The notes beneath the pieces were generated by a model. The model searched no databases. It was not told the origin of the DNA and saw only the letters and a program-made list of their open reading frames with translations. This document shows positions 1-6,165 of a stretch of 14,688 nucleotides of DNA, in pieces (within the stretch, counting starts at the first letter, position 1; each line of letters opens with the position of its first letter). Position numbers and translations under genes: made by a program. Origin of the DNA: an uncultured Oscillospiraceae bacterium (lineage in GTDB: Bacteria > Bacillota > Clostridia > Oscillospirales > Ruminococcaceae); NCBI GenBank assembly GCA_934539585.1, contig CAKTCT010000059.1:1-14688 (forward strand). The letters run 5' to 3'.

Positions 1-473
1 CGGTCACGCTCCTCCACGGTAAAGACTGCGGAGTGGACCTTGGTATTCACGCTATCGGCTTCGTGGTACCAATGCATGAGACCACGCTCGGTTTCCTCCG
101 GCATCCGATTCTTGACCAGCTCGGCCATGATCTGATTCTGATAGCCTCGCAGTGCATGACCATCCAGTTCAGTACTCTCCGGTTCCAGATTCCCGTACTC
201 GCTTCTCTCATAGAAATCCGCAGTCAGGGGCATATACAGCTTGAGCGTGGTCAGCTTGGGCGGCAGCACTGAGAAGCTGTCCTCGCCGGGGACGATTCCC
301 AACGCCCTGCCGTTATCCCACTTCATGTGGATCGTGCCGATGTCATCCACGAAGTCCACCTCGCCCTCTGTACCGGGGGTAATGGGGGCATAGGGATCCT
401 CCATGGAATTGAGGCGGATGCGGGTGCCGGACGGATACTGTTTCCTGATGAAATTCACCATTTTCCTGTCCAT
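1..473 (-). CDS. DUF4314-type accessory protein of an integrative element, C-terminus cut by window edge
   Basis: This reading frame runs off the left edge, so 157 residues are visible and there is no stop. Residues 1-72 resemble the DUF4314 domain: an N-terminal basic stretch (RKMVNFIRKQYPSGTRIRL) is followed by a compact beta-rich part with KWDNGRALGIVPGEDSF at 51-67. Residues 73-157 form a second module (KLYMPLTADFYE, GLMHWYHEADSVN) that I recall from proteins of clostridial conjugative elements; its function is unknown. The ATG lies 2 nt past the stop of the upstream gene, and a GGAGG ribosome binding site sits inside that gene's last codons (481-488), so the two genes are probably translationally coupled. 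The family assignment rests on recall. No catalytic residues are evident and I do not assign a function. Confidence 0.7.
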   Translation of the reverse strand, partial: MDRKMVNFIRKQYPSGTRIRLNSMEDPYAPITPGTEGEVDFVDDIGTIHMKWDNGRALGIVPGEDSFSVLPPKLTTLKLYMPLTADFYERSEYGNLEPESTELDGHALRGYQNQIMAELVKNRMPEETERGLMHWYHEADSVNTKVHSAVFTVEERD

Positions 474-475
474 AT

Positions 476-1177
476 TCACATTCCTCCGAAAGTCATGTTC
501 TGCTCAAGATGTGGTTCGTAATCTTCCTGTCGGCGGAGATTTTCCTCGCCATAGAGGTCATAGGCAATATCGTCTACGGCTTTGCGGATGGCGGGATCAT
601 CGGTCAGTACCTTGTACCGGAAGCCTGTGGTCGGGCGGCACGGAAGCTCCTCCCGCAGGCACTTGAGAAAGGCTTCCGCATCGGTAAACTCCTGCACATC
701 ACCGCCCACATAAGTAACTCGGCCAACCAGCGGCTTTTCCTGTGCCATGTTCTGCCGCTGGACATCAAGGTCAAAGCAAGTCAGGTAGGCATTGTAATCA
801 CCGGGTGACGGGTTGCACCGAAGGCAGTAACGGTAATGCTCCGTTTCTACGACATAGCCGTAATTCTGCACCCATCCGCCGTTGATCTTGCCGCCATGTC
901 CATAACAGAAGCGTTCCATGGCGAAACGGTTCTTCAGGACATCCTCCCGCATCGTGTCCACAACCTCTTGCAGCTCCGCTTTGAACACAGGGCTGTTCAG
1001 TTCCTCCGGGCCCCTCGGCCACCAGGTATGCCAGAACTCATTTCCGCTGCGCCCGAAGTCCATGCGGACATGACCGATGGCTCCCAGCCGCTTATCTTCT
1101 TCGGGGTGCGGGGTATAAAATAAGCCCGCCTCATCAGGGCGAGCCGGGCGGATATGGAATCTGCTCATATTTCCCAT
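476..1177 (-). CDS. Conserved protein of clostridial integrative elements, function unknown
   Basis: The product is 233 aa, soluble, with no membrane segments or signal peptide. I chose the ATG at 1177 because AGAGGTGA (1182-1189) lies at good distance upstream; an in-frame GTG at 1186 would overlap that site. Visible features are an N-terminal segment with FYTPHPEEDKRLGAIGHVRMDFG (about residues 20-42), an aromatic-rich stretch (FWHTWWPRG, 48-56), a YRYCLRCNPSPGDYNAYLTCFD stretch near 115-136, and a C-terminal FRYKVLTDDPAIRKAV region near 187-201. Proteins with the same opening pattern (a front part reading PNPEEDKRIGAIG plus a PGDY motif) occur, from memory, among ICE accessory proteins of Firmicutes. 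It is followed after 2 nt by the DUF4314-type gene. I do not recognise a biochemical activity. Confidence 0.7.
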   Translation of the reverse strand: MGNMSRFHIRPARPDEAGLFYTPHPEEDKRLGAIGHVRMDFGRSGNEFWHTWWPRGPEELNSPVFKAELQEVVDTMREDVLKNRFAMERFCYGHGGKINGGWVQNYGYVVETEHYRYCLRCNPSPGDYNAYLTCFDLDVQRQNMAQEKPLVGRVTYVGGDVQEFTDAEAFLKCLREELPCRPTTGFRYKVLTDDPAIRKAVDDIAYDLYGEENLRRQEDYEPHLEQNMTFGGM

Positions 1178-1236
1178 TATTCTCACCTCTTTCTCTTGGT
1201 ATATCTACACAGCATACTACACATCTGCCGCAAAGC

Positions 1237-2208
1237 CTACTGAAACATTTGCTGCCCTTGCGTCTGCTTCTGAAAGGGTGGGTCCAAACGCCGCAGCCGG
1301 CCAAACTCTGTTTCTATCACATGGTCATTTTCCATGCAATCAAAACCATACTCTTCAAAGTCCATGTAGCCGTCTAGTTTGTAAATGGCTTCATCGTCTA
1401 ATCCCAACATTTCCTGTAAACGCTGCTGACCATAACCGTAGGTGTCTACGATGCGCTGGTAGTTATCCAGATTTTGCAGAAGTTCTAAAGCCCGATGCAG
1501 CGTTTCCGGCTTCTCGGCCTCCAGCACAGCAGCATAGGTCAGGAGCATACCATCCTTCTGCCAAGTGCCTTCCAGCGCTTCTGCAAAATCGTTATAATCC
1601 TCTACAACGGAGCAATCCGTGTCACGGATCAGCTCCCCGATGTATGGCACCTTGAAACGAATATCACGAAGCTTCGCATCCGCGAAAACATCGATATCAA
1701 GATAAGCCTTCACGGCATTGAGATATTCCTCGTCAGCGGGGAGGACAAGGGTGCAGTCCGGCTTTCCATCGACGCGCAATCTTGCGCAGCCTCCATGCAG
1801 GTTCATGTAGTGGTTCCGGCCAACTGCGGAGAGGTCAGAGAAATCCGTAATGACGGTGGCCTGTTGGCAGCAGAAGGTCAGATTAATCAGATCCTTCAGC
1901 TCAAAAAGCTCCAGCTTGTGGGCCATCGCCTGAAACTGTGCAGCCTCGCCGGTATCAAAGCTATCCAGCCGTTTGGCGAGGTAGTTCAGCTCCTCCACGT
2001 TGATCGTGAGCATCTCCGTGCGCCTGAGCACAGAGTAAAAGCTGTCGATCTCCTGCACCTGGCAGTCGGCTTTGACCGCATCGCCAATTTCCAGAGCCTC
2101 CAGCAGTTCCATACAGTGTGCGTACTGGTCGTGGGGGATAGGAAACGGGATAGTTACCACACCGTATTCCGGGTGATGCGGGTTGCCGAGCACTGCCCGT
2201 ATCATCAT
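1237..2208 (-). CDS. ardA: ArdA-like antirestriction protein
   Basis: The product is 323 aa. The opening (MIRAVLGNPHHPEYGVVTIPFPIP) and the stretches NYLAKRLDSFDTGEAAQFQAM (75-95) and DLINLTFCCQQATVITDF (106-123) match, from memory, the long ArdA-annotated proteins of clostridial conjugative elements. The C-terminal part has the ArdA-like acidic helices and the GYMDFEEYGFD motif at 280-290, which corresponds to the conserved Y-x-D/Y-x-x-YG end of ArdA in Tn916. ArdA proteins mimic B-form DNA and block type I restriction-modification enzymes, which protects an incoming element. At 323 aa it is about twice the Tn916 protein. Its ATG overlaps the stop of the upstream gene (ATGA, 2205-2208), with an AAAAAGGAG site near 2219-2228, so coupling is likely. 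Acidic residues are abundant, as expected for a DNA mimic. Antirestriction activity is inferred from the family. Confidence 0.65.
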   Translation of the reverse strand: MMIRAVLGNPHHPEYGVVTIPFPIPHDQYAHCMELLEALEIGDAVKADCQVQEIDSFYSVLRRTEMLTINVEELNYLAKRLDSFDTGEAAQFQAMAHKLELFELKDLINLTFCCQQATVITDFSDLSAVGRNHYMNLHGGCARLRVDGKPDCTLVLPADEEYLNAVKAYLDIDVFADAKLRDIRFKVPYIGELIRDTDCSVVEDYNDFAEALEGTWQKDGMLLTYAAVLEAEKPETLHRALELLQNLDNYQRIVDTYGYGQQRLQEMLGLDDEAIYKLDGYMDFEEYGFDCMENDHVIETEFGRLRRLDPPFQKQTQGQQMFQ

Positions 2209-2897
2209 GTTTCATCAGCTCCTTTTTCCAAATTCAGAACCACATCCCCATATTTGGCTATCAACAGTGCGCCGGTAATCAGTTGGAACGCCTCATCCGA
2301 AACCCATTTCGGAGATGCAAGGTCCCCAAGCGTAATCCCACAGCGCCCCGTTGCGATAGTCTTTGCCGCCTGATAGACGCTGTACCGCTCCGGCTCGATC
2401 CCTCTAAGGAAAACCGTCTGAAAATCAAAGCCGTCGTTACCGCACTTCCAAATCATCCTGTGCCAAAGACCCTTGTAGGCCGTAAGCAGAAAGAGTGCCG
2501 CCTTATTCCGGTTGGATAAGCGCCAGCACCGCTCCGTCCAGTATGTCCATCTTCTCCGGTGAGCGTCCGACAGGAAAAACCGAAGGTCCGCCTTCCGGCC
2601 TTGCTGGTGCCTCCATCTCCAGAGCTGCGGCCTCATGGAGGGCGCAAAACAGTCTCGCACGAACTCATCCCATTCCAGCGCACCCTCTTTGATCCGCTCC
2701 TCCAAACAGATACATTCACACAAACGGCATGGTTGCCTGCCGTCATAGTTCGCGCAGCACTCGCATCGCACATCCTTCGGTCGGTAGTGAAACGGGCTGC
2801 GGTACGTCCCGCTGCCGCGGGGTTTCTGCCCGGGCTGGGATATCATCATCTGCTCCATCGCCTGCAATGGCGTATCCCGCATAAAATAACGTGGCAT
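2205..2897 (-). CDS. Cys-rich (probable zinc-binding) conserved protein of integrative elements
   Basis: The product is 230 aa. The ATG at 2897 is supported by AAAGGAGT about 6 nt upstream; the same frame extends further upstream but without a good site. The N-terminus (MPRYFMRDTPLQAMEQMM) leads into SPFHYRPKDVRCECC, followed by a cluster of seven cysteines between residues 45 and 64 (C45, C47, C48, C57, C60, C62, C64). This suggests a metal-binding knuckle. The rest is rich in Arg and Trp (WRWRHQQGRK, RRRWTYWTERCW) and then helical (NKAALFLLTAYKGLW; DEAFQLITGALLIAKYG). I recall similar proteins in clostridial ICEs next to ardA-like genes, but no named function. A basic, metal-binding, possibly nucleic-acid-binding protein is an inference. 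The stop overlaps the ardA-like start. The preceding hairpin at 2915-2952 may terminate or tune transcription into this gene. Confidence 0.7.
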   Translation of the reverse strand: MPRYFMRDTPLQAMEQMMISQPGQKPRGSGTYRSPFHYRPKDVRCECCANYDGRQPCRLCECICLEERIKEGALEWDEFVRDCFAPSMRPQLWRWRHQQGRKADLRFFLSDAHRRRWTYWTERCWRLSNRNKAALFLLTAYKGLWHRMIWKCGNDGFDFQTVFLRGIEPERYSVYQAAKTIATGRCGITLGDLASPKWVSDEAFQLITGALLIAKYGDVVLNLEKGADET

Positions 2898-2914
2898 AAT
2901 CGACTCCTTTCTCT

Positions 2915-2952
2915 GAAAACAAAAGAGGCGGAGTCTCATTAAAAACTCCGCC
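2915..2952 (-). terminator. Terminator-like or attenuator hairpin between two element genes
   Basis: On the minus strand GGCGGAGT (2952-2945) and ACTCCGCC (2934-2927) form an 8-bp perfect stem around a 10-nt loop. It is followed by TCTTTTGTTTTC. It lies after the stop of the upstream gene and just before the ribosome binding site of the Cys-rich gene, so it could be a partial terminator within the operon. Confidence 0.65.
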
Positions 2953-2964
2953 CCTTGTTCTTTC

Positions 2965-3630
2965 CTATTCCATTGTCTGTTCCAGCATCGGTTCTGCAAT
3001 ACGCTCCCGGATGCCGGGCAGACACTCCTCGATCTGCTCCCCCACACCCCGAATGATCCGTTCCTGGTCATACAGCAGGCGGTCCCCTCCTTGCAGTGCC
3101 TCTGTACAGCAGCGGTAAATTTCAACAAGCTGCTCCTCCCGAAAAAACTGCCGCCCAGAAATCATTCCGGAACGAACGGCAAAATCCCGCTTAGCCCCAT
3201 CGTAGCTGCCGGAAAAGTAGTGACCATGGCATACACCCTTGTGGTCGAAATCCCAATCCCAGGTGACAAACTGAACGCCATACCTGCCCGGAACCCCTGC
3301 CAGTACTGTGCCGTTGAAATCCGCCAGCACCCGGTATTCGCCCTTCAACCCATTGGCTTTCAAAAAGGGCGCTGCCTCCATCATTCTCATGTACTCCGCC
3401 GTGGTTCTGACGGCCTCATACACCTGATCCCTAGCATCGCGCCGCTCCGGCCCACGGACATTCTCCATTCGATAAATAATCCCGCCGTCCTCGGTCACTT
3501 CACACAGCGGTTCCCCCTCAAACCGGACACGCAGTCCACTGTCAGTTCCCCTTTCCACCTGAAACCCTCCCCGGCCAAGAACCACTGCTGTCTCTCGAAA
3601 GTAGCGCTCTTTTTCTTCTGGGATGCTCAT
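2965..3630 (-). CDS. Conserved protein of clostridial integrative elements, function unknown
   Basis: The product is 221 aa. The start MSIPEEKERYFRETAVVL is supported by a perfect AGGAGG at 3636-3641, 5 nt upstream of the ATG; a longer in-frame extension to 3669 would cross a hairpin and has no such site. The protein is soluble and mixed alpha/beta. An N-terminal half carries FEGEPLCEVTEDGGIIYR, and a middle section has YRVLADFNGTVLAGVPGRYGVQFVTW. Next comes HGHYFSGSYDGAKRDFAVRSGMI, and the helical end reads IEECLPGIRERIAE. The MSIP-EKERYF start and the GYGVQFVTW / YDGAKRDFAVRSG blocks recall a family found in many Firmicutes ICEs, always of unknown function. It is the first gene of this five-gene minus-strand block inside the window. 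No promoter was recognised before it, only terminator-like hairpins. Confidence 0.7.
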   Translation of the reverse strand: MSIPEEKERYFRETAVVLGRGGFQVERGTDSGLRVRFEGEPLCEVTEDGGIIYRMENVRGPERRDARDQVYEAVRTTAEYMRMMEAAPFLKANGLKGEYRVLADFNGTVLAGVPGRYGVQFVTWDWDFDHKGVCHGHYFSGSYDGAKRDFAVRSGMISGRQFFREEQLVEIYRCCTEALQGGDRLLYDQERIIRGVGEQIEECLPGIRERIAEPMLEQTME

Positions 3631-3651
3631 ACAATTCCTCCTGTCGTATAA

Positions 3652-3683
3652 AAAATAAGGCCGGAGCACTTCTACTCCGACCT
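3652..3683 (-). terminator. Terminator-like hairpin upstream of element gene
   Basis: On the minus strand AGGTCGGAG and CTCCGGCCT pair (with one G-U) around an 8-nt loop, followed by TTATTTTTTA. It ends about 14 nt before the AGGAGG of the gene starting at 3630. That position is closer to an attenuator or leader hairpin than to the end of a gene, and no gene ends immediately upstream. Confidence 0.6.
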
Positions 3684-3720
3684 AAAAATAAGCGCGATAT
3701 CCCAGCGCCCTTTTTAAAAC

Positions 3721-3766
3721 AAAAAAGCGCCGTTTCTCCGGTCCGTTAAAACCGACAAAACGACGC
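3721..3766 (-). terminator. Rho-independent terminator
   Basis: On the minus strand GCGTCGTTT (3766-3758) pairs with AAACGGCGC (3735-3727), 9 bp with one G-U. A smaller inner stem (CGGT/ACCG) lies within the loop. The stem is followed directly by six T residues and then GTTTT. It would stop transcription arriving from the right on the minus strand and so insulate the element genes from chromosomal read-through. Confidence 0.75.
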
Positions 3767-3870
3767 CAAAATGTTTGTGACTGTTTTTTTGAAAAAATGC
3801 CGCTCCAAGCCCACAAAAGGCCCCTTCAAAAAGGGCGCTGACCGAAAAATCCTGCCCCAAAACCGCCCTT

Positions 3871-3899
3871 CCCCGGTTCGAATCCCCGGTGACACTCCA
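3871..3899 (+). mobile_element. tRNA 3'-end fragment, inferred attR of an integrative element
   Basis: The plus strand reads GGTTCGAATCCCCGGTG and then ACACTCCA. This is a T-loop (TTCGAAT), the 3' arm of a T-stem, a 7-nt acceptor strand, U73 and CCA. No tRNA 5' half precedes it, and the T-stem 5' side is mismatched (CCCC in place of the expected CGGG). Such a remnant is what tyrosine recombinase integration into a tRNA 3' end leaves at the far boundary. The fragment's orientation puts the element to its left, in agreement with the element-type genes there and housekeeping genes to the right. U73 fits tRNA-Gly, -Cys or -Thr. The boundary is an inference. Confidence 0.55.
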
Positions 3900-3960
3900 A
3901 CGCGGCGATTTATATCTGTGTTTCAAAAGAAAAAATCCAGGCCACAAAAAGCCCAAAAAC

Positions 3961-3991
3961 GCCCGATGCGCCTGGCTTTCGCCAGGCGCAT
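3961..3991 (-). terminator. tRNA-Lys terminator
   Basis: A perfect 11-bp stem (ATGCGCCTGGC / GCCAGGCGCAT, arms 3981-3991 and 3966-3976) with a GAAA tetraloop on the minus strand lies 20 nt past the CCA end of tRNA-Lys. It is followed by CGGGCGTTTTTGGGCTTTTT, so termination by two T-runs is likely. Confidence 0.85.
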
Positions 3992-4010
3992 TGATAGTGT
4001 TTTCCTAACA

Positions 4011-4086
4011 TGGTGAGCCACCGGGGATTCGAACCCCGGACCCTTTGATTAAAAGTCAAATGCTCTGCCAACTGAGCTAGTGGCTC
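4011..4086 (-). tRNA. tRNA-Lys (anticodon UUU)
   Basis: The gene is 76 nt with encoded CCA. The acceptor stem GAGCCAC pairs with GTGGCTC. The D-arm is AGCTCAGTTGGCAGAGC and the anticodon loop is CTTTTAA with anticodon TTT at 4051-4053. The T-arm CCGGGG-TTCGAAT-CCCCGG is perfect. A73 is the discriminator. The tRNA has its own consensus promoter (4120-4148) and a strong terminator downstream. The D-arm region translated in frame produces the familiar false peptide LAQLAEHLTFNQRVRGSNPRW. Confidence 0.97.
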
Positions 4087-4119
4087 ATTTCCAAGCGCTG
4101 ATTTCCTCAACGCTTGTCT

Positions 4120-4148
4120 ATTATAGCAAATATTTGCGCCTTTGTCAA
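4120..4148 (-). promoter_or_regulatory. Consensus sigma-A promoter of tRNA-Lys
   Basis: On the minus strand TTGACA (4148-4143), a 17-nt spacer and TATAAT (4125-4120) match the consensus perfectly. The predicted start is near 4113, leaving a leader of about 27 nt before the mature tRNA. The leader is an imperfect inverted repeat (CAAGCGTTGA / TCAGCGCTTG, 4092-4116). Confidence 0.9.
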
Positions 4149-4219
4149 CTGAAATCCCGGAATTTGTAGGATTTTCCAACTTCTCCGGAAAACCGCCCGC
4201 AAAACTATCGATTCTGTAT

Positions 4220-5509
4220 TCAGACGTCGCTGCGGACCAGGTCCTCCAGTGTCTCCCCCCGGACCACCACCCGGGAAGCGCCGTCCTTGACCATGACCAC
4301 CGGCGGCACCGACGCGCGGTTGTACCGGGAGGCCATAGAGTAGTTGTACGCCCCGGTGGCGAACACCGCCAGCAGGTCCCCGGGCCGTGCCGGAGCCAGG
4401 GGAACGTCCTCCCCGATAAGGTCGCCGCTCTCGCAGCAGCGGCCCGCCACCGTGACCCGCTCCGTGGCGGCCTCGTCAGCCCGGTTGGCCAGGATCATGT
4501 CGTACTTTGCCTGGTACAGGATGTACCGGGGATTGTCCCCCATGCCGCCGTCTACGGAGACGTAGGTGCGGATGCCGGGGATTTCCTTCACGGAGCCCAC
4601 GGTGTACAGGGTGGTCCCCGCCTCGCCGACAATGGCCCGGCCCGGCTCGATGAGGACAAAGGGCTGGGGAAGCCCCAGCTTCTCCGCCGAAGCCTTCACC
4701 GCCTCCGACACCGGCCCCATGTAGTCCTGGAAGGGCACCGGCTCGTCCTCATCGGTGTACAGGATGCCAAAGCCGCCGCCCAGGTTCAGCTCGGAAAGCT
4801 CCGCCCCGGTCTCGGCCTTGATCTGCCCCAGAAAGTCCATCATGACCTCCGCCGCGTGGACGAAGGGCTCCACGGAGAAAATCTGGGAGCCGATGTGGCA
4901 GTGGATTCCCCGCAGGTGGACGCAGTCCGCCGCCAGGGCCTCCTTGACCCCCTCCATGGCCTCCCCGGTCTCCAGGGCCAGGCCGAATTTGGAGTCGATC
5001 TGCCCCGTGCGGATGAAGTTGTGGGTGTGGGCGTCGATGCCGGGCTTGATCCGCAGGAGGATTTCCGCGGTCCTGCCCTTTTCCGCCGCCAGGGCGCTGA
5101 GGGTGCGGAGCTCCGTCAGGTTGTCCACCACGATGCGGGTGACGCCCCAGTCCAGAGCCGCCTCCAGCTCCCTGCGGGTCTTATTGTTCCCATGAAAGCA
5201 GACTTTATCCATGGGGAACCCCACGGTGCGGGCCGTGTACATCTCTCCCAAAGACACCACGTCCGCGCCGATGCCCTCCTCCATGGCGATCCGGTAAATC
5301 TCCTTGCAGGAAAACGCCTTGGATGCGTAGCAGACCAGCCCTTTTCCGCCGTAATACTCCTCCATGGAGGAACGGAACGCCCGCATGCTGCTGCGGATGA
5401 CGTTCTCATCCATGACGTACAGGGGGGTGCCGTACTCTTTGGCCAGGGTCTTGGCGCCGACGCCTCCTAAGATCAATTCTCCGTTTTCCACTTGCATTTG
5501 CCGTTTCAA
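4220..5509 (-). CDS. lysA: Diaminopimelate decarboxylase
   Basis: This PLP enzyme converts meso-diaminopimelate to L-lysine and CO2, the last step of lysine synthesis. The product is 429 aa, normal for the family. The alanine-racemase-like barrel carries the PLP lysine in YASKAF (K64), HCHIGSQ (203-208), the glycine loop LGGGFG (243-248) and EPGR (288-291). The C-terminal domain has the catalytic CESGD (C359) and GAYNYSMASRYN (386-397). The start is TTG at 5509, about 9 nt after AAAGGCG; an ATG at 5497 is the alternative but is poorly spaced. It lies 25 nt after yihA on the same strand, so it is probably the third gene of the lon operon. No lysine riboswitch is seen before it. A tRNA-Lys gene follows 133 nt downstream, and no convincing terminator separates the two. 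Confidence 0.96.
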   Translation of the reverse strand: MKRQMQVENGELILGGVGAKTLAKEYGTPLYVMDENVIRSSMRAFRSSMEEYYGGKGLVCYASKAFSCKEIYRIAMEEGIGADVVSLGEMYTARTVGFPMDKVCFHGNNKTRRELEAALDWGVTRIVVDNLTELRTLSALAAEKGRTAEILLRIKPGIDAHTHNFIRTGQIDSKFGLALETGEAMEGVKEALAADCVHLRGIHCHIGSQIFSVEPFVHAAEVMMDFLGQIKAETGAELSELNLGGGFGILYTDEDEPVPFQDYMGPVSEAVKASAEKLGLPQPFVLIEPGRAIVGEAGTTLYTVGSVKEIPGIRTYVSVDGGMGDNPRYILYQAKYDMILANRADEAATERVTVAGRCCESGDLIGEDVPLAPARPGDLLAVFATGAYNYSMASRYNRASVPPVVMVKDGASRVVVRGETLEDLVRSDV

Positions 5510-5534
5510 TCTGTTTCACGCCTTTCGCTGAATG

Positions 5535-6137
5535 TTATGCTTCATCCTCCGGGGCCGCCAGCTCCTCCAGGATGCCCCGGAGGACCTCCACGCCCTCGCC
5601 GGTCTCCGCCGAGAACGGCACCACCGTCAGGTCCTCCCCGCAGGGGAACTCATCGGCAATGGCCGCCAGCCGCTGGGCCCGCTCCGTCTTGTTAAGCTTG
5701 TCCGCCTTGGTCAGGACCACCAGGAAAGGCCGCTCCGTCTCGATGAGATAGTTGACCATGTCCACGTCCAGCCGGGTGGCCGGGTGGCGCATGTCCACCA
5801 AGAGGATGACCAGAGCCAGGTCCCGCTCCTGGTCGTTCAGATAGCCCTCGATGAGCTCGGCCCAGCGCCACTTCTCCGACTTGGCCACCTTGGCGTAGCC
5901 GTAGCCCGGCAGGTCCACCAGATGAATCTGCCCGTCCAGATCGTAGAAGTTCACCGTGGCCGTTTTCCCCGGCACCGCGCTGACCCGGGCCAGAGCCTTC
6001 CGGCCCAGGAGCTTGTTGATGAGGGAGGATTTCCCCACGTTGGACCGCCCGGCAAAGGCCACCTCCATTCGCTTGGAGGGCGGCAGCTGGCCGGACAGGC
6101 CGTAGGAGGCCAAAAAGGATACGTTATGGTAGTTCAT
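5535..6137 (-). CDS. engB: Ribosome-assembly GTP-binding protein YihA/EngB (YsxC)
   Basis: This 200-aa TrmE-Era-EngA-EngB-Septin-type GTPase is needed for late assembly of the 50S ribosomal subunit. All GTPase motifs are present: G1 GRSNVGKSS (30-38), G2 around PGKTAT (56-61), G3 DLPGYGYAK (75-83), G4 TKAD (143-146) and G5 SAETG (176-180). The G3 form DLPGYGYA and the NFY segment before it are signatures of the EngB branch. A GAAAGGAC site precedes the ATG. The gene starts 28 nt after the lon stop, the same order as lonA-ysxC in Bacillus subtilis, and it is read with lon and lysA. Nothing is unusual in the sequence. Confidence 0.97.
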   Translation of the reverse strand: MNYHNVSFLASYGLSGQLPPSKRMEVAFAGRSNVGKSSLINKLLGRKALARVSAVPGKTATVNFYDLDGQIHLVDLPGYGYAKVAKSEKWRWAELIEGYLNDQERDLALVILLVDMRHPATRLDVDMVNYLIETERPFLVVLTKADKLNKTERAQRLAAIADEFPCGEDLTVVPFSAETGEGVEVLRGILEELAAPEDEA

Positions 6138-6165
6138 AGCAAGTCCTTTCCCGGAAAGCTCCGGC

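Larger units (their letters stand above)
3684..4010. other. Gene-free stretch: terminators and inferred element boundary
   Basis: No credible gene lies here. It contains a terminator (3721-3766), a 13-bp inverted repeat (3703-3715 and 3828-3840), a plus-strand tRNA 3'-end fragment (3871-3899) and the tRNA-Lys terminator (3966-3991). Short open frames in the stretch have no ribosome binding sites or family resemblance. Confidence 0.7.

Noticed and set aside
1495..2373. 292-codon plus-strand frame opposite the ArdA-like gene
   Set aside because: The minus-strand gene has a ribosome binding site, coupled start and recognisable family; the plus-strand frame has none of these.
3910..4179. 89-codon minus-strand frame across tRNA-Lys
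   Set aside because: The peptide LAQLAEHLTFNQRVRGSNPRW is the known false translation of a tRNA gene.
4142..5470. 442-codon plus-strand frame opposite lysA
   Set aside because: Antisense shadow of lysA, with low-complexity Gly/Asp/His/Val content and no ribosome binding site.
5510..5534. Lysine riboswitch before lysA
   Set aside because: Only 25 nt separate yihA from lysA, far too little for a lysine riboswitch.
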